Source: Thermogemmatispora sp042408735
GTDB taxonomy: Bacteria > Chloroflexota > Ktedonobacteria > Ktedonobacterales > Ktedonobacteraceae
Length of the DNA: 64,000 nt
Assembly: GCF_042408735.1 (NCBI RefSeq)
Contig: NZ_JBHOQV010000083.1
Location: 1-64,000 of the forward strand
Reading direction: 5' to 3'
The notes beneath the pieces are model-generated. The model made no database searches, was not told the DNA's origin, and saw only the letters and a list, made by a program, of their open reading frames with translations. The translations under genes were made by a program, and so were the position numbers. Positions 42,614 through 51,267 of this stretch are shown here, piece by piece; position 1 is the stretch's first letter; the number at the start of each line of letters is the position of its first letter.

Positions 42614-43954
42614 CTAGCGCTGCGAGAAAGGTGGAGTGGGATAGAGGAGCTGGGCGTTGGCTACCTCCTTGGGATAGACGGTCACCACCTGACCGTTCTG
42701 GATCTGGATGGTGGCCATTGGCTTAAAGGTATTGGCTCCGGTCGCATCGAAGCGGATCACTCCGTAGAAGGTCATAATGTTGAGGCGGGCCAGAGCGTCG
42801 CGTACCCGCTGGGGATCGATTGAGCCGGCATTCTGGATAGCGTATTGGAAGGCCAGACCAGCGGCGGTCGACTCGGCAGACTGATACGATGGCTCGTGGC
42901 CGAAGGTCTGCTTGTAGATCCGCTCGTAGTTAGCCGGTGTACCGAAGAAATCGATGCCCTGGTAGCGCTCCTGGGGTGTCCACTGGGAGGATCCCAGGAC
43001 ATAGTTGGCGTCAGAGCCGAGCGAGGTAATAAAGTCGGGAGTGGCGGGGCCGACCGTGAAGGCGTAGAGCCTGGCATTGATATTGAGCTGCTTGCACTCC
43101 TTCATGGTTGTGACGGCTTCACTTTCATGGCCTGAGCCAAGCAACATATCGGGAACGCCTCCGTGTGCCGAGGTTTTGAGGGCTGTCAGGACGCCCGTCA
43201 GGTCAGTGGCCCCCGATGGGTAGGTCTGATAGTAAACGACCTCTATCCCGTGGCTGCTGGCGAAGGCGCGGGCTGCGGTGGCAACCTCTTCAGAGAAGGA
43301 ATCGTTGGCCGAGATGATAGCCACCGTCTTCGGAGGATTGGGTAGGCTCAGGGCCGCTTCTAGCATGACCTTGGCGTACTCCGAGGCTGGACTGAGCACG
43401 CCAAAGATGTAGTGGAAGCCGCGGGAGAAGATGGCTTTGGCGGCGCCGTTGGCTTCAACCATTGGAATCTTGTAGCGTTCAGCGATGGCTTCGTCTTGCA
43501 GGGTGGCTGAGGTCCCGTAAGGGCCAAGCAGGAAGTTGACTTTGTCGGCGGTGATCAATTGCTGCGTGAGCTGGGCGCTCCTGGTTGGACTGCTGCCATC
43601 GTCATAGTACTTGAGCGCAACCTGATAGGTGGTGTTGCCAACTTTGATGCCGCCGTGGGCATTGACCTCCTTGACCCAAAGCTGGTAGCCTTCCAGCGTA
43701 AGATGGCCCTCGGTAGCGGTGGAACCGGTCAGCGAGATCGGAGCGCCGAAGAGGAGCGTGTTGCTGCTGCTCGCTGTTCCGCCGCAGGCCAGCAGTCCTG
43801 CCGAGCAGAGAAGGGCAAGCAGTAAGGAACAGAACATGACCGGCAGGGGCAGGTGTGAGGAGATGGGCCGCCTTGGGAAAGGCAGGTCGTGCGCTGGGCG
43901 GACGCGCTGGTGCCGCACAAGAAGGTGGAGGTCGCTGAAAAGCTGCAGAATCAT
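42614..43954 (-). CDS. livK: Branched-chain amino acid-type substrate-binding lipoprotein
   Basis: The protein has 446 residues from the ATG at 43952-43954, with GGGAG 8 bases upstream. The signal peptide has a long basic n-region and ends in lipobox LLAC, with Cys57 the lipid anchor. The mature domain is a type I periplasmic-binding fold: LLFGAPISLTGSTATEGHLTLEGYQL-type start (read as LLFGAPISLTGS then TLEGYQLWVKEV), YYDDGSSPTRSAQL, NFLLGPYGTSATLQDEAIAE and VAIISANDSFSEEV. It captures an amino acid or a related amide outside the membrane for LivHMGF. The specificity is not readable. It is first in the operon. Confidence 0.92.
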   Translation of the reverse strand: MILQLFSDLHLLVRHQRVRPAHDLPFPRRPISSHLPLPVMFCSLLLALLCSAGLLACGGTASSSNTLLFGAPISLTGSTATEGHLTLEGYQLWVKEVNAHGGIKVGNTTYQVALKYYDDGSSPTRSAQLTQQLITADKVNFLLGPYGTSATLQDEAIAERYKIPMVEANGAAKAIFSRGFHYIFGVLSPASEYAKVMLEAALSLPNPPKTVAIISANDSFSEEVATAARAFASSHGIEVVYYQTYPSGATDLTGVLTALKTSAHGGVPDMLLGSGHESEAVTTMKECKQLNINARLYAFTVGPATPDFITSLGSDANYVLGSSQWTPQERYQGIDFFGTPANYERIYKQTFGHEPSYQSAESTAAGLAFQYAIQNAGSIDPQRVRDALARLNIMTFYGVIRFDATGANTFKPMATIQIQNGQVVTVYPKEVANAQLLYPTPPFSQR

Positions 43955-44380
43955 GGCTTCTCCCCCCATCGTTGGGTTCGCCGGGTGGCGCTGTAAGCAG
44001 GGTCTGGACCGGCGTAGCTGGATGACTGGCGCTGTGCCTGGCCCGAGGCAGGGCGCGTAGAGCGCGAGATGAAACAGACAATCGCGGTCAAGCATTGCAC
44101 AGCACAACCAGTCGTTGCCTGGCCTGCTCTCTACCTGAGCCGTCATTGGCGATGCCAGGCGTGGGCGCTGTCTCCCTTGCTTCGCTGCTCTGCCTGTTCA
44201 TCTCCGCAATGCATCGCTGCGCTGGTCAAATACATTCAACAATTTCTATTATAATGGGTCAGACAGGGAGCGGTAAACTGATGATCGGCCAGCAGTGAGC
44301 GTGGCGCAGCTCATCGGCGGTCAGCCTGTTAAACTGCTGAGATTATCCGGTGCTGTCTACAAGCGAAGAGGAGGAAAGGT
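43955..44380. other. Divergent liv-cob intergenic region with a TATAAT on both strands
   Basis: ATTATAAT at 44248-44255 presents a perfect -10 hexamer to both strands. On the minus strand it pairs with TTTACC at 18 bases spacing, giving a plausible liv operon promoter near 44249-44278. On the plus strand the -35 for cobS is weak. I looked for a cobalamin riboswitch before cobS and saw no B12-box-like sequence. Confidence 0.5.
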
Positions 44381-45232
44381 ATGCGCACGCGCTTCGATGA
44401 AACTCGAACCCACCTGGCCTTAGAGGCCATCTGGAGACCGTGGACCCGGCTGGGCCGTTTCTGCCGTCAGCAATATGCTGAGCTGCTCGCAGCGGTGCTC
44501 TTTCTGACGATCTTGCCATTGCCGGGTCGGCGTCTGTTGGCGGAGAGCAAAGAGGAACGTGCCGTGCTCATTGTGGGGAGCATCTACTACCCGCTTGTTG
44601 GCCTGATCGTGGGAGCGATCCTCTCGCTGCTTGTAGTCTTGTGCTCGGCCCGTATGCCCGCCCTGGTGCTGGCGGCGTTGCTTGTCGTTGCCGAGATCGT
44701 GCTCACGGGAGGACTGCACCTTGATGGAGTGATGGACAGCTGCGATGGTCTCTTTGGTGGCATTGGGCGCGAGCGCCGTCTGGAAATCATGCATGATAGT
44801 CGCGTTGGTAGCTTTGGCGTGCTGGGAGCCGTTGCCCTCTTATTATTGCGTTTTGCCATTCTGGCCAGCTTACCTCTCTGGAGTCTACTCGCCGCCCTAC
44901 TCGTCGCGCCTGCCTTGGGGCGCTGGGCTATGGTCCTCTGTGGCGGCCTCTTCCCGGCAGCGCGTCCCGATGGCCTGGGGGCAGCCTTCCACCGGGCGGT
45001 GACCCTGCGCCGTCTTGTGCTGGCCGGTCTGAGCAGCGTGTTGATTGCCCTCCTCTTCGCTCACCTTATCGGCCTGCTCGTCTGGTTTCTGGGCAACCTC
45101 CTCATACTGGGCCTTGGCCTGGCCGTTACCCGTTCCCTGGGTGGCCTAACGGGTGACATATGTGGCGCCCTGGGAGAGGTCTGCGAGGTAGTGGCCCTTC
45201 TGCTCTTCCTGCTGATGCATGTCTCTCTTTAG
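44381..45232 (+). CDS. cobS: Adenosylcobinamide-GDP ribazoletransferase (cobalamin synthase)
   Basis: This is a 283-residue integral membrane protein. The CobS signature GGLHLDGVMDSCDGLFGG (about 108-125) carries the metal-binding aspartates, preceded by FLTILPLPG. It joins alpha-ribazole to adenosylcobinamide-GDP at the membrane. GAGGAGGAAAGG lies before the ATG. It is followed by cobU, the preceding enzymatic step. Confidence 0.95.
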   Translation: MRTRFDETRTHLALEAIWRPWTRLGRFCRQQYAELLAAVLFLTILPLPGRRLLAESKEERAVLIVGSIYYPLVGLIVGAILSLLVVLCSARMPALVLAALLVVAEIVLTGGLHLDGVMDSCDGLFGGIGRERRLEIMHDSRVGSFGVLGAVALLLLRFAILASLPLWSLLAALLVAPALGRWAMVLCGGLFPAARPDGLGAAFHRAVTLRRLVLAGLSSVLIALLFAHLIGLLVWFLGNLLILGLGLAVTRSLGGLTGDICGALGEVCEVVALLLFLLMHVSL

Positions 45233-45260
45233 AGAATTAGAAAAAAGGAGCGCATTCTCT

Positions 45261-45908
45261 GTGAGCAACGAGAACGTCACAGATCAATCTGCCATTGCCC
45301 AGCTCACCTTTATTCTGGGGGGGGCACGCAGTGGCAAAAGCCGCTTTGCCCTGCGTCTGGCGGCCGCCAGTGGGCGACAAGTGGCCTTTATCGCCACGGC
45401 CACAGCCAGCGATCAGGAGATGGCTGAGCGCATTCGTCGTCACCAGGCTGAGCGTCCCAAAGACTGGTACACCATTGAGGAACCTGTGCGTCTGGACTGG
45501 GCTATTCAGCAGGCTGCCAGAGTAGCGGATGTACTGCTCCTTGATTGTCTGACGCTCTGGCTCAACAACCTTCTGCTGGCCCACCAGCGCCCCGAGGCAG
45601 AGATCGCCCCTCTTGATCCCGCCCTGGAGGCTCAGGTTCTTGAAAAGGTTGAACGACTGCTAGGGGCGGCGCGTGCGCTGCAGCCTCATCAGAAGCTCAT
45701 TGTCGTCTCGAATGAAGTGGGGTTAGGACTCGTGCCGTTTTCCTCCCTGGGACGAGGTTACCGCGATCTGCTCGGCCTGGTCAATCAGCGTCTGGCCGAG
45801 GCTGCTGCACAGGTCTACCTCCTCATTGCCGGTCTGCCGCTCGATCTCAAGCGCTGGCAGGCCGAGACTTCGGCAGCCGGACCTGATCGTGGCGAGCTTG
45901 GTCTCTAG
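45261..45908 (+). CDS. cobU: Bifunctional adenosylcobinamide kinase/guanylyltransferase
   Basis: The protein is 215 residues from the GTG at 45261, which has AAAGGAG 10 bases upstream. An ATG at 45219 overlapping cobS is the alternative. The P-loop is LGGARSGKS. The kinase and guanylyltransferase region has ATASDQEMAERIRRHQAERP with the guanylylated histidine region, LLLDCLTLWLNNLL and VVSNEVGLGLVP. It phosphorylates adenosylcobinamide and attaches GMP, supplying CobS. The pair probably serves cobinamide salvage, since no corrin-ring genes are in the window. Confidence 0.95.
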   Translation: MSNENVTDQSAIAQLTFILGGARSGKSRFALRLAAASGRQVAFIATATASDQEMAERIRRHQAERPKDWYTIEEPVRLDWAIQQAARVADVLLLDCLTLWLNNLLLAHQRPEAEIAPLDPALEAQVLEKVERLLGAARALQPHQKLIVVSNEVGLGLVPFSSLGRGYRDLLGLVNQRLAEAAAQVYLLIAGLPLDLKRWQAETSAAGPDRGELGL

Positions 45909-45987
45909 CCCGTAGTCGAACTGCCCACAGAGCAGACCAGGGACAAGGTGGCTGGACGAGCCAGAACTGGCGATGGCCGCGGAGCAC

Positions 45988-47184
45988 TCAGGCCATCCTG
46001 GAAGCCTGCTGTCGTCGCCGACTCTGACGACTGGCGATCACGAAGAAAGGAATGGCCAGCAACTCGGCGAGCAGGCAGAAGGCTATCGCCAGTGGCAACG
46101 CCTGGCTGTAGAGCAGACCGATCAAGGCGCTGCCCAGGAACCAGCAGATGCCGTAGCCGGCCGTAAAGATGCCGTAAGCCGAGGCGCGGCGCTGGCTAGG
46201 GACCATCAGGGCCACGGCAGCCGGAATAAGTGACTCATGTACGCCCATCCCGAGGCCCCAGAGCACCACACCGGCCAGGGCCAGCCAGAAGCCTCCCAGG
46301 AAGACCAGAGGAGCGAATAGCGCGGACAGCACCGTCAAGGGTACGAGAATGCCCATTCCCAGCCGATCGAAGAGTCGGCCGAACAGCAGCGAGCCTAAGC
46401 CGCTGCTCGCCATCGCAAGAGCGTAGAAGACGGGAACCAGCGCCGAGGGCACGCTCGAGACCCGGACAAAGTGGTAGGCGATCAGGGGGAAATCGGCGAA
46501 GCCGGCAGCCACCAGGACGGCCCCAACCAAATAGATCCAATAGGTCGCTGGCAGTCCCTGCGCCTGTGCCACCGGTGCGGCAGGCTCCAGCTCATGAGGA
46601 CGGGGATAGAGCAGGCGGGCCAGGAGCAGCAAGAGCAGCGTCAGGGCAGCGCTGACGGCTAGCGAGGCGAAAGCCAGACGGTAATTGCCCTGCCAGGCCA
46701 GCACCCCAGCAATGGCGAGTGGTCCCATCAAGGCCCCAAACTGATCCAGAGCTTCGTGAAAACCAAAGGCCCAACCATAGCCCATCTCATGAGCTGCCTG
46801 CGAGAGCATGACATCGCGCGGCGGATTGCGGATAGCTTTGCCTGCGCGCTCCAGAATAATCAAGGCAGCCGCCAGCGGCCAGCTAGTGGCTACCGCCAGC
46901 AAGGGGACCGCGGCCATTTGCACCACATAGCCCACAATTGTCACGGGCCAGTATTGGCCGGTGCGGTCGCTGAGAGGACCAGAGACAAGACGCAGGCCGT
47001 AGCCAAGCAGCTCGCCCAGGCCGGTTACCACTCCGATCAGGGCCGCTCCGGCCCCCAGCAAGGCCAGGTAAGGACCCAGAATCCCCCGTGCTCCCTCATA
47101 GGTGAAGTCCGCAAAAAAGCTCACAATACCGATCAACAGCACGAAGCGAAAGGCGGCCCTCTTAAGCGTAAGACCTTTCAGCAA
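45988..47184 (-). CDS. MFS transporter, drug-efflux-like
   Basis: This is a 398-residue protein with 12 helices. Between helices 2 and 3 it has RLVSGPLSDRTGQYWPV, an MFS motif-A variant, and the central loop carries LLFGRLFDRLGMG. AHEMGYGWAFGFHEALDQFGALMGP is typical of MFS proteins encoded in Chloroflexota and Actinobacteria with unknown substrates. The start is probably TTG at 47184, because AAAAGGAGG lies 8 bases before it. A GTG at 47211 would place that Shine-Dalgarno inside the gene. It lies downstream of the fluoride-riboswitch antiporter on the same strand (gap of about 190 bases), so it may be co-regulated. Confidence 0.88.
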   Translation of the reverse strand: MLKGLTLKRAAFRFVLLIGIVSFFADFTYEGARGILGPYLALLGAGAALIGVVTGLGELLGYGLRLVSGPLSDRTGQYWPVTIVGYVVQMAAVPLLAVATSWPLAAALIILERAGKAIRNPPRDVMLSQAAHEMGYGWAFGFHEALDQFGALMGPLAIAGVLAWQGNYRLAFASLAVSAALTLLLLLLARLLYPRPHELEPAAPVAQAQGLPATYWIYLVGAVLVAAGFADFPLIAYHFVRVSSVPSALVPVFYALAMASSGLGSLLFGRLFDRLGMGILVPLTVLSALFAPLVFLGGFWLALAGVVLWGLGMGVHESLIPAAVALMVPSQRRASAYGIFTAGYGICWFLGSALIGLLYSQALPLAIAFCLLAELLAIPFFVIASRQSRRRQQASRMA

Positions 47185-47376
47185 AGGCTTTTCCTCCTTT
47201 TCTCTGGGCACCGGTGCAGCACGGCAAGCCCTGCTTGCCGGCCTTGCTCACCTGATCTTCCTCTTATTCTATTTCTATCTCCGCAAAAGGGCCATCAGCA
47301 AGGCCGCGAGGCGAGACCGAACCGAACTCGCTTTCCCATCCCTCAGAGCCGTGCGCTACTGTCCTGGTCTAGCGCG

Positions 47377-48564
47377 TCAGGCATCGGCCTCCTGCTCGGA
47401 TTCAACTGTCTCCAGGGCTGGCTCATCCTCTGTCGCTGGCAGGGCCTCGAAGCGAGGCAGGAACCAGGTCTGGGCGATCAAAGTCGGCACGAAGGCCGAG
47501 AGGATCACCACGCTTACCAGGACCGTATACTGACTCTGGCCAATGATATGGTGAGTGAGACCATAGAGAGAGGAGATGCTGCCAAAGGTCAGCCCTGTGG
47601 CCATCAGCAGCGTAGTGTAGGTTCCCTCGCGAGCAGGGAGGTGGAAAGCCCGTGTCAGAGGCATTACGCCAAGGAACTTCGTTCCAATCTTGACAGTGAA
47701 CAGGCAGATGATCAGCAAGGCGCCGCTCAGCAAGGCAGGGAGAGAGATGTACATACCAGCCTTCAGAAAGAAGAAAGGCGTCAGCAGAGCGAAAGCTAGC
47801 GAGCGTAAGCGCTGCATGAGGATCCGCTCATGCTCAAAGGAGCCGGCCATCACCAGCCCCACAAGGTAGGCTGGCAGTACAGCCTCGCTGCCGGCCAGGC
47901 TGGCCAGGCCACCTAGAGCGAAGAGGACGAGCAAGAGCAATTTCACCTCAAACTCGCTCACTCGCCCACCCAGATAGTGGAAGAGCCAGCCTGTCAGGGC
48001 CGGCAGGCGCCAGAGCAGGAGGGCCGTCGCGACCACAAAGGCCAGCATCCAGAGCGTAAAGCCGGCAAAGAGCAGACCTAACGCCAGCACCGTACCCAGA
48101 TCGGTCACGAAGCAGGCCGCCAGAATAAGCTTGCCAATCTCGCGACGATTCAATCCTGTCTCGACCATAACGGCGTAGACCACAGCTACCGACGTTGTCG
48201 AGAGAGCGATACCGGCCAGCTCGGCAGCGCGCCAGCTCCAATGGCTCACAAAGAAAGTGAAGGAGAAGGCTCCAATGAAAGGAATCAGGAAAGAAAGGGA
48301 GCCTATGAGCAGACTGGGCCAGAGATGACGTCGAAAGGCCGCCGGCTCGATCTCGGCTCCCGCCAGGAACGTGAGCAAGACCGAGCCAAGGCTAGCCAGA
48401 AAGTCGCTCCAGGCCGTGGTATGCAGCAAATGGCTGTTGCCCCCGATTACTCCCAGGACGATTTCTACCAAAGCCACCGAGACGCCTGTGCGGATCGAAA
48501 TCAAGCTGGCGAAAAGAGCCAGCGCCATCCAGGTAGCAGCGATGAACCAGAGATTTTCCAGCAC
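47377..48564 (-). CDS. CPA-family cation/proton antiporter controlled by a fluoride riboswitch
   Basis: This 395-residue integral membrane protein has about 12-13 helices. Features of the Na+/H+ exchanger fold are GALLIICLFTVKIGTKFLG, FAFALLTPFFFLKAGMYISL (the Kef/CPA2-like TPFFF segment), LAACFVTDLGTVLALGLLF (likely ion-site Asp in the D-x-G-T context) and GIALSTTSVAVVYAVMVETGL. The start is GTG at 48562-48564, with AGGAGG 6 bases upstream. The mRNA leader carries a fluoride aptamer overlapping an intrinsic terminator, so expression should rise when fluoride enters the cell. Antiporters of this type are known members of the fluoride-riboswitch regulon. Whether it moves fluoride or restores ion balance is open. 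Confidence 0.9.
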   Translation of the reverse strand: MLENLWFIAATWMALALFASLISIRTGVSVALVEIVLGVIGGNSHLLHTTAWSDFLASLGSVLLTFLAGAEIEPAAFRRHLWPSLLIGSLSFLIPFIGAFSFTFFVSHWSWRAAELAGIALSTTSVAVVYAVMVETGLNRREIGKLILAACFVTDLGTVLALGLLFAGFTLWMLAFVVATALLLWRLPALTGWLFHYLGGRVSEFEVKLLLLVLFALGGLASLAGSEAVLPAYLVGLVMAGSFEHERILMQRLRSLAFALLTPFFFLKAGMYISLPALLSGALLIICLFTVKIGTKFLGVMPLTRAFHLPAREGTYTTLLMATGLTFGSISSLYGLTHHIIGQSQYTVLVSVVILSAFVPTLIAQTWFLPRFEALPATEDEPALETVESEQEADA

Positions 48565-48662
48565 TCTTCTCCTCCTGATACCGCAAGCGAGAATTTCGAA
48601 AATCCATCCGACCTGGAGGCGCTGGTCAGGGGAAGAAAAAACCGGGGCAATTATGCGGAGCG

Positions 48663-48706
48663 CAAAACAAAAGACCCCTGATTTGCGCCTCCAGGCGTAA
48701 ATCAGG
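48663..48706 (-). terminator. Intrinsic terminator (expression platform) of the fluoride riboswitch
   Basis: On the minus strand, CCTGATTTACGCC pairs with GGCGCAAATCAGG around a TGGA loop (13 bp with one wobble), followed by GGTCTTTTGTTTT. Its 5' arm begins inside the aptamer pseudoknot (GGCTCCTGA), so fluoride binding should sequester that arm and allow readthrough into the antiporter gene. Confidence 0.88.
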
Positions 48707-48794
48707 AGCCATCAGCAGCGCTACTAATCGTCTGCAGTTTCGCCGTCTCCTACGCTCGTAGTAGCGAAGGGGGCGCGGCGGACTCCATCGCCTT
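48702..48794 (-). promoter_or_regulatory. Fluoride riboswitch (crcB motif)
   Basis: Read on the minus strand, stem 1 is GGC-GATGGAGTCC-GCC (from 48792). After an inserted helical segment of about 36 bases comes the conserved AAACT, stem 2 GCAG/CTGC with a 13-base loop, and the invariant TGATGG followed by CTCC. Loop GGAGTC pairs with GGCTCC in a 6-bp pseudoknot (one G-U pair). This is the architecture of the Thermotoga petrophila and Pseudomonas syringae fluoride aptamers. The long insertion between stem 1 and the AAACT segment is unusual. It feeds into the terminator at 48663-48706 before the antiporter gene. Confidence 0.9.
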
Positions 48795-49013
48795 TACCTT
48801 GCTTTGTGTGCGGCAGCTCTTTCTTCTGCTACTGTCTAATAGTATACAACAGTCTGCAAGAAGTGAGCAAGGGAAAAGCCTGGCCTTGAGAAAGGCAAAA
48901 GCGGGAGGTTTGCCATCTCTGGAACTGGCGGCCTATAATGAAGAGGCGACTCGCCACGCCAGCAAGCTCCGTCTTTCCTCTTCCCCAGAAATCGCATTGT
49001 TGGAGCAAAAGCC

Positions 49014-50366
49014 TTGGAACAGCGATCGGCTGAAACTGAAACCCTTTCCATGCCAAAATGGCGCATGATCATCTGTTGCCTGCTTCTTACCCTGGTTGGA
49101 TTCAACCTGCGCTCCGTTATTCTAGGGGTGCCGCCGGTCTTGCCATTGGTGCAGCATGATCTTGCGCTCTCCTATTTCGAAGTTGGCCTCCTGACGGCAT
49201 TGCCCCCGCTGACCCTGGGGATCAGTGCCTGGTCATCAGGTTTCGTCATCGAGCGTCTTGGAGAACGGATCTGTGTCGCGCTTGGCCTTCTGCTGCTGGC
49301 GGCGGGGGCGCTGCTGCGAGCTTGCTGGCCATCGGCAGCGGCCCTTTTCTTCTTCACACTAGTCCTGTGTCTGGGCATTGTGCTCGCTCAGACGGCCGTA
49401 CCTCCGCTAGCGCGGCGCTGGTTCCCGGGGCAAGTAGGCTTCGTCACGGCCCTCTTCAGCGATGGTCTCATTATTGGCGAAGCCCTCGCCGCCGGGCTGA
49501 CCGTCCCCCTGATGCAGCGTTTCTTTGGGGCCGACAACTGGCAGGCCACCTTTATTTTCTGGGGGCTACCGGCTCTGGTGCTTCTAGGGGGCTGGCTGGT
49601 TTGGGCGCCGCGGCCAAGAACGAGCCTGGCTCAGGAGCGTGCTCAGGCGCGGCGGCAACTCATACTCCAGCGGCCGGACCAGAAGGCTCAGCCCGCGCTC
49701 TCTAAGGCCGACAAGAGGGAGAGACGGCAGGTCAATGCCTGGCACCTGGGCATCCTACTTGGTGGGGGGAGCCTGATCTATTTCGGCATGAACGCCTGGA
49801 TTGCTCCCTACAACGCGGCCCTGCAGCGAGCCGCTGCCACACCGCTGGTGCTGGGCGTCCTCAACACGGCTCAACTCCCCTCGAGCCTGGCGGTAACCCT
49901 CTTCGCCCAACGGCTGGCTGGCAGGCGCTGGCCGTTTGTCGTAGCCGGTCTGCTTTGTGCCGTCTCCCTCATCGCCTGGCTCATCTCGCCGGTTGAACTA
50001 GAAGTCATCTGGGCGGCCCTCATCGGAGCTGGCTCTGCGCTCGTCTTCACGCTTGGGGTAGCCCTGCCTGCCTTACTGGCTGCCCCTGGTGAGGTTGCTC
50101 GTCTGACCGGGATGACCCTTTCGCTCACCTATGCTGTGGCCTTCGTCGGGCCACTGCTTGGTGGGGCCCTCTGGGATCTCCTCGGCTGGCCGGCCCTGGC
50201 CTTCCTCCCCGTCTTGATTGCCTGCCTCTTACTGGTAATCCTGGGAGCCTTCCTGCCTGAGCGCTCCTCTGGGCCAGAGACCTCCATTGAAGCCAGGTCA
50301 GATGAGCGGAGTCTGAGTGGCAACGCTGCCAGCCAGCAACAATCGGCGCCGCCAGCTACCTCCTAG
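49014..50366 (+). CDS. MFS transporter, CynX/NimT (cyanate permease-like) family
   Basis: This is a 450-residue protein with 12 helices. The start NLRSVILGVPPVLPLVQHDL and GFVIERLGERICVALGLLLL, together with AQTAVPPLARRWFPGQVGFVTALFSDGLIIGEAL, are typical of the CynX/NimT group. The start is probably TTG at 49014, with TTGGAG about 8 bases upstream. An ATG at 49050 has no ribosome site. The last 35 residues are polar. It is transcribed away from the fluoride-regulated antiporter, and the substrate is unknown. Confidence 0.87.
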   Translation: MEQRSAETETLSMPKWRMIICCLLLTLVGFNLRSVILGVPPVLPLVQHDLALSYFEVGLLTALPPLTLGISAWSSGFVIERLGERICVALGLLLLAAGALLRACWPSAAALFFFTLVLCLGIVLAQTAVPPLARRWFPGQVGFVTALFSDGLIIGEALAAGLTVPLMQRFFGADNWQATFIFWGLPALVLLGGWLVWAPRPRTSLAQERAQARRQLILQRPDQKAQPALSKADKRERRQVNAWHLGILLGGGSLIYFGMNAWIAPYNAALQRAAATPLVLGVLNTAQLPSSLAVTLFAQRLAGRRWPFVVAGLLCAVSLIAWLISPVELEVIWAALIGAGSALVFTLGVALPALLAAPGEVARLTGMTLSLTYAVAFVGPLLGGALWDLLGWPALAFLPVLIACLLLVILGAFLPERSSGPETSIEARSDERSLSGNAASQQQSAPPATS

Positions 50367-50488
50367 CCTGTCGGCAGCGAGGGCGCCATCGACCAGCCGC
50401 GATGCGATTGCAATTTTGACCCAATGAGCTATCATGAAGAAAGACCAAGAACAGAAACCAACGATAAGCAAGGGAGGCTATCCAGGCC

Positions 50489-51256
50489 ATGTGCTACGAT
50501 GACAATGCCCGGCCACCTGTGCCCGAGGGTGCCGATGGGCAGGCCAAGGGAGAAGATCTTGTTCTCACCGCCGCCGATGGCAACCGCTTCGCGGCCTACT
50601 TCGCCCGCCCGGCGACCCCTGGAGGGGCGCAGGTCATTATCTATCCCGATGTCCGCGGCCTCCATCAATTCTACAAAGAGCTGGCGCTTCGCTTTGCCGA
50701 GATCGGCATTGCCGCCATTGCCATTGACTATTTTGGACGGACCGCGGGCTTAACAGCGCGCGACGACTCCTTTGAGTTCTGGCCTCATGTTCAGCAGCTT
50801 CGGCTAGAAAACTTCTTTCTGGACGTGCGAGCGGCCCTTGATTACCTGCGCAGCCATGCCGAAGCCGAGGGAGCGACCTTCCCCGTTGGCTTCTGCATGG
50901 GGGGCAGCCTCACCATCCTCTCAGGACGCGATCGCTCCTTCGGCTTTGCCGGCCTGATCGCCTTCTACGCGGGATTGAGCCGGCCTATTGCGGGCAACGG
51001 CACAGCGTTGGAAGGCGCCGATCAGCTGGCCTATCCTCTGCTGGGCCTCTTCGGTGGGGCTGATCAGGGCATCCCCGTGAGCCAGGTTCACGAGCTAGAA
51101 GAAAAGCTGCGTCGTCAGGGCCTTGAACACAGCATACACATCTACGAAGGGGCGCCCCATAGCTTCTTCGATCGCCGCTACAGCGAATATGCCGAAGCCT
51201 GCGCTGATGCCTGGCAGCGTGTCCGCGCCTTTATTGCGGCCCATAGCCGTCGCTAG
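50489..51256 (+). CDS. Dienelactone hydrolase family protein
   Basis: This is a 255-residue alpha/beta hydrolase. The nucleophile is Cys136 in VGFCMGGSL, the acid is Asp in GGADQGIP and the base is His in GAPHSFFD, which is the dienelactone-hydrolase triad with Cys rather than Ser. IIYPDVRGLHQFYKEL is also characteristic. There is no signal peptide. The natural substrate is not predictable. It is convergent with the GCS2 gene, 11 bases apart. Confidence 0.92.
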   Translation: MCYDDNARPPVPEGADGQAKGEDLVLTAADGNRFAAYFARPATPGGAQVIIYPDVRGLHQFYKELALRFAEIGIAAIAIDYFGRTAGLTARDDSFEFWPHVQQLRLENFFLDVRAALDYLRSHAEAEGATFPVGFCMGGSLTILSGRDRSFGFAGLIAFYAGLSRPIAGNGTALEGADQLAYPLLGLFGGADQGIPVSQVHELEEKLRRQGLEHSIHIYEGAPHSFFDRRYSEYAEACADAWQRVRAFIAAHSRR

Positions 51257-51267
51257 GCTCGCAGCGT

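Noticed and set aside
44147..44380. Possible cobalamin riboswitch before cobS
   Set aside because: No B12-box-like element or matching pseudoknot could be found in the leader.
46756..47799. A 347-codon plus-strand frame across the MFS and antiporter genes
   Set aside because: It spans parts of two well-supported minus-strand genes and encodes a polar Gln/Arg-rich product.
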